Shown here: positions 62,426 through 64,000 of the stretch, in pieces
Layout of the letters: each line of letters opens with the position of its first letter
How positions within the stretch are numbered: position 1 is the first letter of the stretch
Origin: Prorocentrum cordatum
Taxonomy: Eukaryota; Sar; Dinophyceae; Prorocentrales; Prorocentraceae
Direction: 5' to 3'
NCBI GenBank assembly: GCA_963575745.1
Contig: CAUYUJ010018460.1
Coordinates: 527,442-591,441, forward strand
DNA: 64,000 nucleotides
Program-made: the position numbers and the translations under genes
Notes under the pieces: generated by a model
What the model was told of the DNA's origin: nothing
Databases searched by the model: none
The model's input: only the letters and a program-made list of their open reading frames with translations

Positions 62426-62608
62426 TGGGCATTTATCATCCTGCATGAATCGCTTGATAAGATAGTCTAAGATGAACTGCCAAGACTGACCAGCCCAGCC
62501 AAGATGCTTACGGAGAGGCCCTCCTGTACGTTGGAGTCGTAATGTTTTATTCAAGAGATTCCAATAGTAATCTCCGTAGTGTCCTGAGGAAATACCCTGT
62601 CGACGTAG
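62426..62608. other. Unassigned DNA upstream of LINE-D
   Basis: AT-richer than the preceding GAG array. It may be the degraded part of LINE-D upstream of the polymerase. No motif is recognised in any frame. Confidence 0.35.
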
Positions 62609-64000
62609 GTGCCTGAACTCTTGGAGCCGAGACCTCATCCAGTGGAGCGCCAACCCAGGAAGCGGCCTGCTGCTTTCTTTCGTAGCCAGGCTTTGCCGAA
62701 GGGGTCGCTTCACAGTCCTAATCGGGGCCCCACCTGGGACTTGCTTGGGAGGACGTTCAAAGCTAGAACTATTGCAGTTGACGGAATACACCCACGACAT
62801 TTTTCTCTTCTGTGCATTCCTGCGCTTTCGGCTCTCACGGGTATCTTCACAGTGATGAATATGATTTCGAATGCGCCCAGCAACCTGCAGGAGGTTATTA
62901 TTCAACTATTTAGAAAGCCAGAATCAGGAAGGCGACCCATTGGTTTCTTCACCAGTACTGTACGTTTGCATGGCAAAACAATGGCTTGGGAAGCGAAAGA
63001 GTGGGAGCGAGAGGAAGGTCAACATCCATCTTTCAGCATGGTACTATACGACCTGAAACAATTCTATGAACATGTATGTCATGACAAGTTGTTTGAAACG
63101 GCCGCACAGATGCAGTATCCAATATCAGTGATACAATACTCCCTGAATACCTATAGATGGCCGAGACGGATAGCTCTTGATGGGCTAGTTACTGACAGAA
63201 CATTTGCTGGTAGAGGGATTATTGCGGGGACTGCGACTGCAACATACGAAGCGAGAGTGTTTGTAACCCCGGCGGTCAATTTCTGGCACCAGGGAACGAC
63301 GGAGGAGCAGTTACCAGATGTGGGATTGGCCACACTTACAGTACAGATTGATGACTTGGGTTTAAACATTGGAGCTAAAGGTTTCCACACATGTGTGCAG
63401 GCAATGTATGATCGAGCTACGGCGCTGGCGAGATTGGTAGATACAGTTCTGGGAGTGCCGCTAGCTGAAAAGAAGATATGCTGCACGGGGTCCTCAAAGG
63501 CTTTAACATATGCGTGTTTGGCGGCACTTGGGCAACTAGCAGGCCGCCCAGAGATTGCTGTACGAAATCTTGGAGTTGATTATGCACCAGGACGACATTG
63601 GAGACAGCCTGGACACGGTCGGGTTCGGCGCAAGCGTTTGAAAGTAATTAAGCCTCGCCTCAGACGTCTCAGGAACATGCAAGCCCCTGCACATAAGCGA
63701 GCACGAGTTTACTTTGCTGGGATTCAGGCGGCAGCTACTTATGGTGGTGAAGTTTTGGGGTGGTCGCCTACCGAGATAAAAGGACTTCGGCAAGCAGGAA
63801 CTCGCGCTCTTGGCATTGCAGGTGGCGCCTTGGACATAGCATGGTCCTTATACCCAGGTCGGGGCCCAGTAGCTAGAGCTGTCGACACCTTCAAACGGCA
63901 TGCTAAAGAATGGTGGCAAGCGTCAGACCCCGATTTGCATCAAGCTGATGGACTTACTGAAGAGGAGCTCACGCGGGTATTTCAACTTACACAGAATTCT
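62609..64000 (+). CDS. LINE-D reverse transcriptase, open to the window end (partial)
   Basis: One frame runs from just after a TAG at 62606 to base 64000 with no stop, at least 464 codons. Order: TFKARTIAVDGIHPRHF, EVIIQLFRKPESGRRPIGF, motif A MVLYDLKQFYEHV (Asp 63050), GRGIIAGTATATYEARVF, motif C VQIDDLGL (Asp 63350 and 63353), then NLGVDYAPGRHWRQPG and AATYGGEVLGWSPTEIKGLR. Both catalytic motifs are intact. Between EEGQHPSF and motif A the protein looks about 25 residues shorter than related polymerases, so an internal deletion is likely. Codons are more AT-rich than LINE-A. The start lies upstream in another frame or is lost. Confidence 0.75.
   Translation, partial: MPELLEPRPHPVERQPRKRPAAFFRSQALPKGSLHSPNRGPTWDLLGRTFKARTIAVDGIHPRHFSLLCIPALSALTGIFTVMNMISNAPSNLQEVIIQLFRKPESGRRPIGFFTSTVRLHGKTMAWEAKEWEREEGQHPSFSMVLYDLKQFYEHVCHDKLFETAAQMQYPISVIQYSLNTYRWPRRIALDGLVTDRTFAGRGIIAGTATATYEARVFVTPAVNFWHQGTTEEQLPDVGLATLTVQIDDLGLNIGAKGFHTCVQAMYDRATALARLVDTVLGVPLAEKKICCTGSSKALTYACLAALGQLAGRPEIAVRNLGVDYAPGRHWRQPGHGRVRRKRLKVIKPRLRRLRNMQAPAHKRARVYFAGIQAAATYGGEVLGWSPTEIKGLRQAGTRALGIAGGALDIAWSLYPGRGPVARAVDTFKRHAKEWWQASDPDLHQADGLTEEELTRVFQLTQNS

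Noticed and set aside
62430-62905. Minus-strand ORF opposite the LINE-D polymerase
   Set aside because: The plus strand of most of it matches reverse transcriptase motifs in order. The minus frame is an antisense shadow that continues into a CTC array.

Overview
The window looks like nuclear DNA of a dinoflagellate, probably a Prorocentrum-like species with a large repeat-rich genome. The strongest direct evidence is a 21/22 match to the dinoflagellate trans-spliced leader at 21563-21584. It lies at the 5' edge of a LINE-type retrotransposon. The reverse transcriptase, endonuclease and RNase H fragments read like dinoflagellate LINE proteins. GAG/CTC triplet arrays are very abundant and there is no compact gene order. 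The species name is inference from general familiarity, not a search.

Most of the window is non-coding. I separate it into small foldback (MITE-like) families recognised by their terminal inverted repeats (TIRs). A: core GATGCATCGGC. B: TIR starting TTARGTCGGGCGTGTCC. C: TIR starting CCCAGACATG or CCCAGACCCCCTC. D: TIR starting TGGCATCGCTCGG. F: TIR containing GGCGCTCCGCGCGGATTTC. G: internal GGGAAGTGGGGGGAAGAC. N: TIR GGGGAAGTGAGAAGG. H, J, L and O are single copies. Families nest inside one another. Satellites and minisatellites fill much of the rest: a 152-bp array at 43.9-44.7 kb, 18-bp arrays in a 1.6-kb foldback at 47.2-48.8 kb, a 25/28-bp array at 36.0-36.4 kb, and long GAG/CTC, GAT and GA tracts.

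Layout: 0-21.5 kb is MITEs and microsatellites. 21.56-28.0 kb is a nearly full-length LINE (LINE-A) with spliced-leader relic, ORF1-like region, endonuclease, reverse transcriptase and RNase H, broken by frameshifts. 28.1-28.7 kb is a family-B element holding a possible C-terminal host exon. 30.4 and 38.3 kb carry two exon-like pieces of a DUF2431/BMT5-like rRNA methyltransferase on the + strand, separated by repeats and a degraded LINE fragment (LINE-B, 31.1-32.3 kb). 44-54 kb is satellites and MITEs. 54.7 kb is a short LINE fragment (LINE-E). 56.6-60.3 kb is a degraded LINE (LINE-C), followed by a separate broken ORF at 60.3-61.0 kb. 62.6-64.0 kb is an open, catalytically complete reverse transcriptase frame that runs off the window end (LINE-D).

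No rRNA or tRNA gene, CRISPR array or bacterial-style operon was found. The main biology is retrotransposition of trans-spliced LINE transcripts, spread of small foldback elements by partner transposases not present here, and host gene pieces embedded in long repeat-filled introns.
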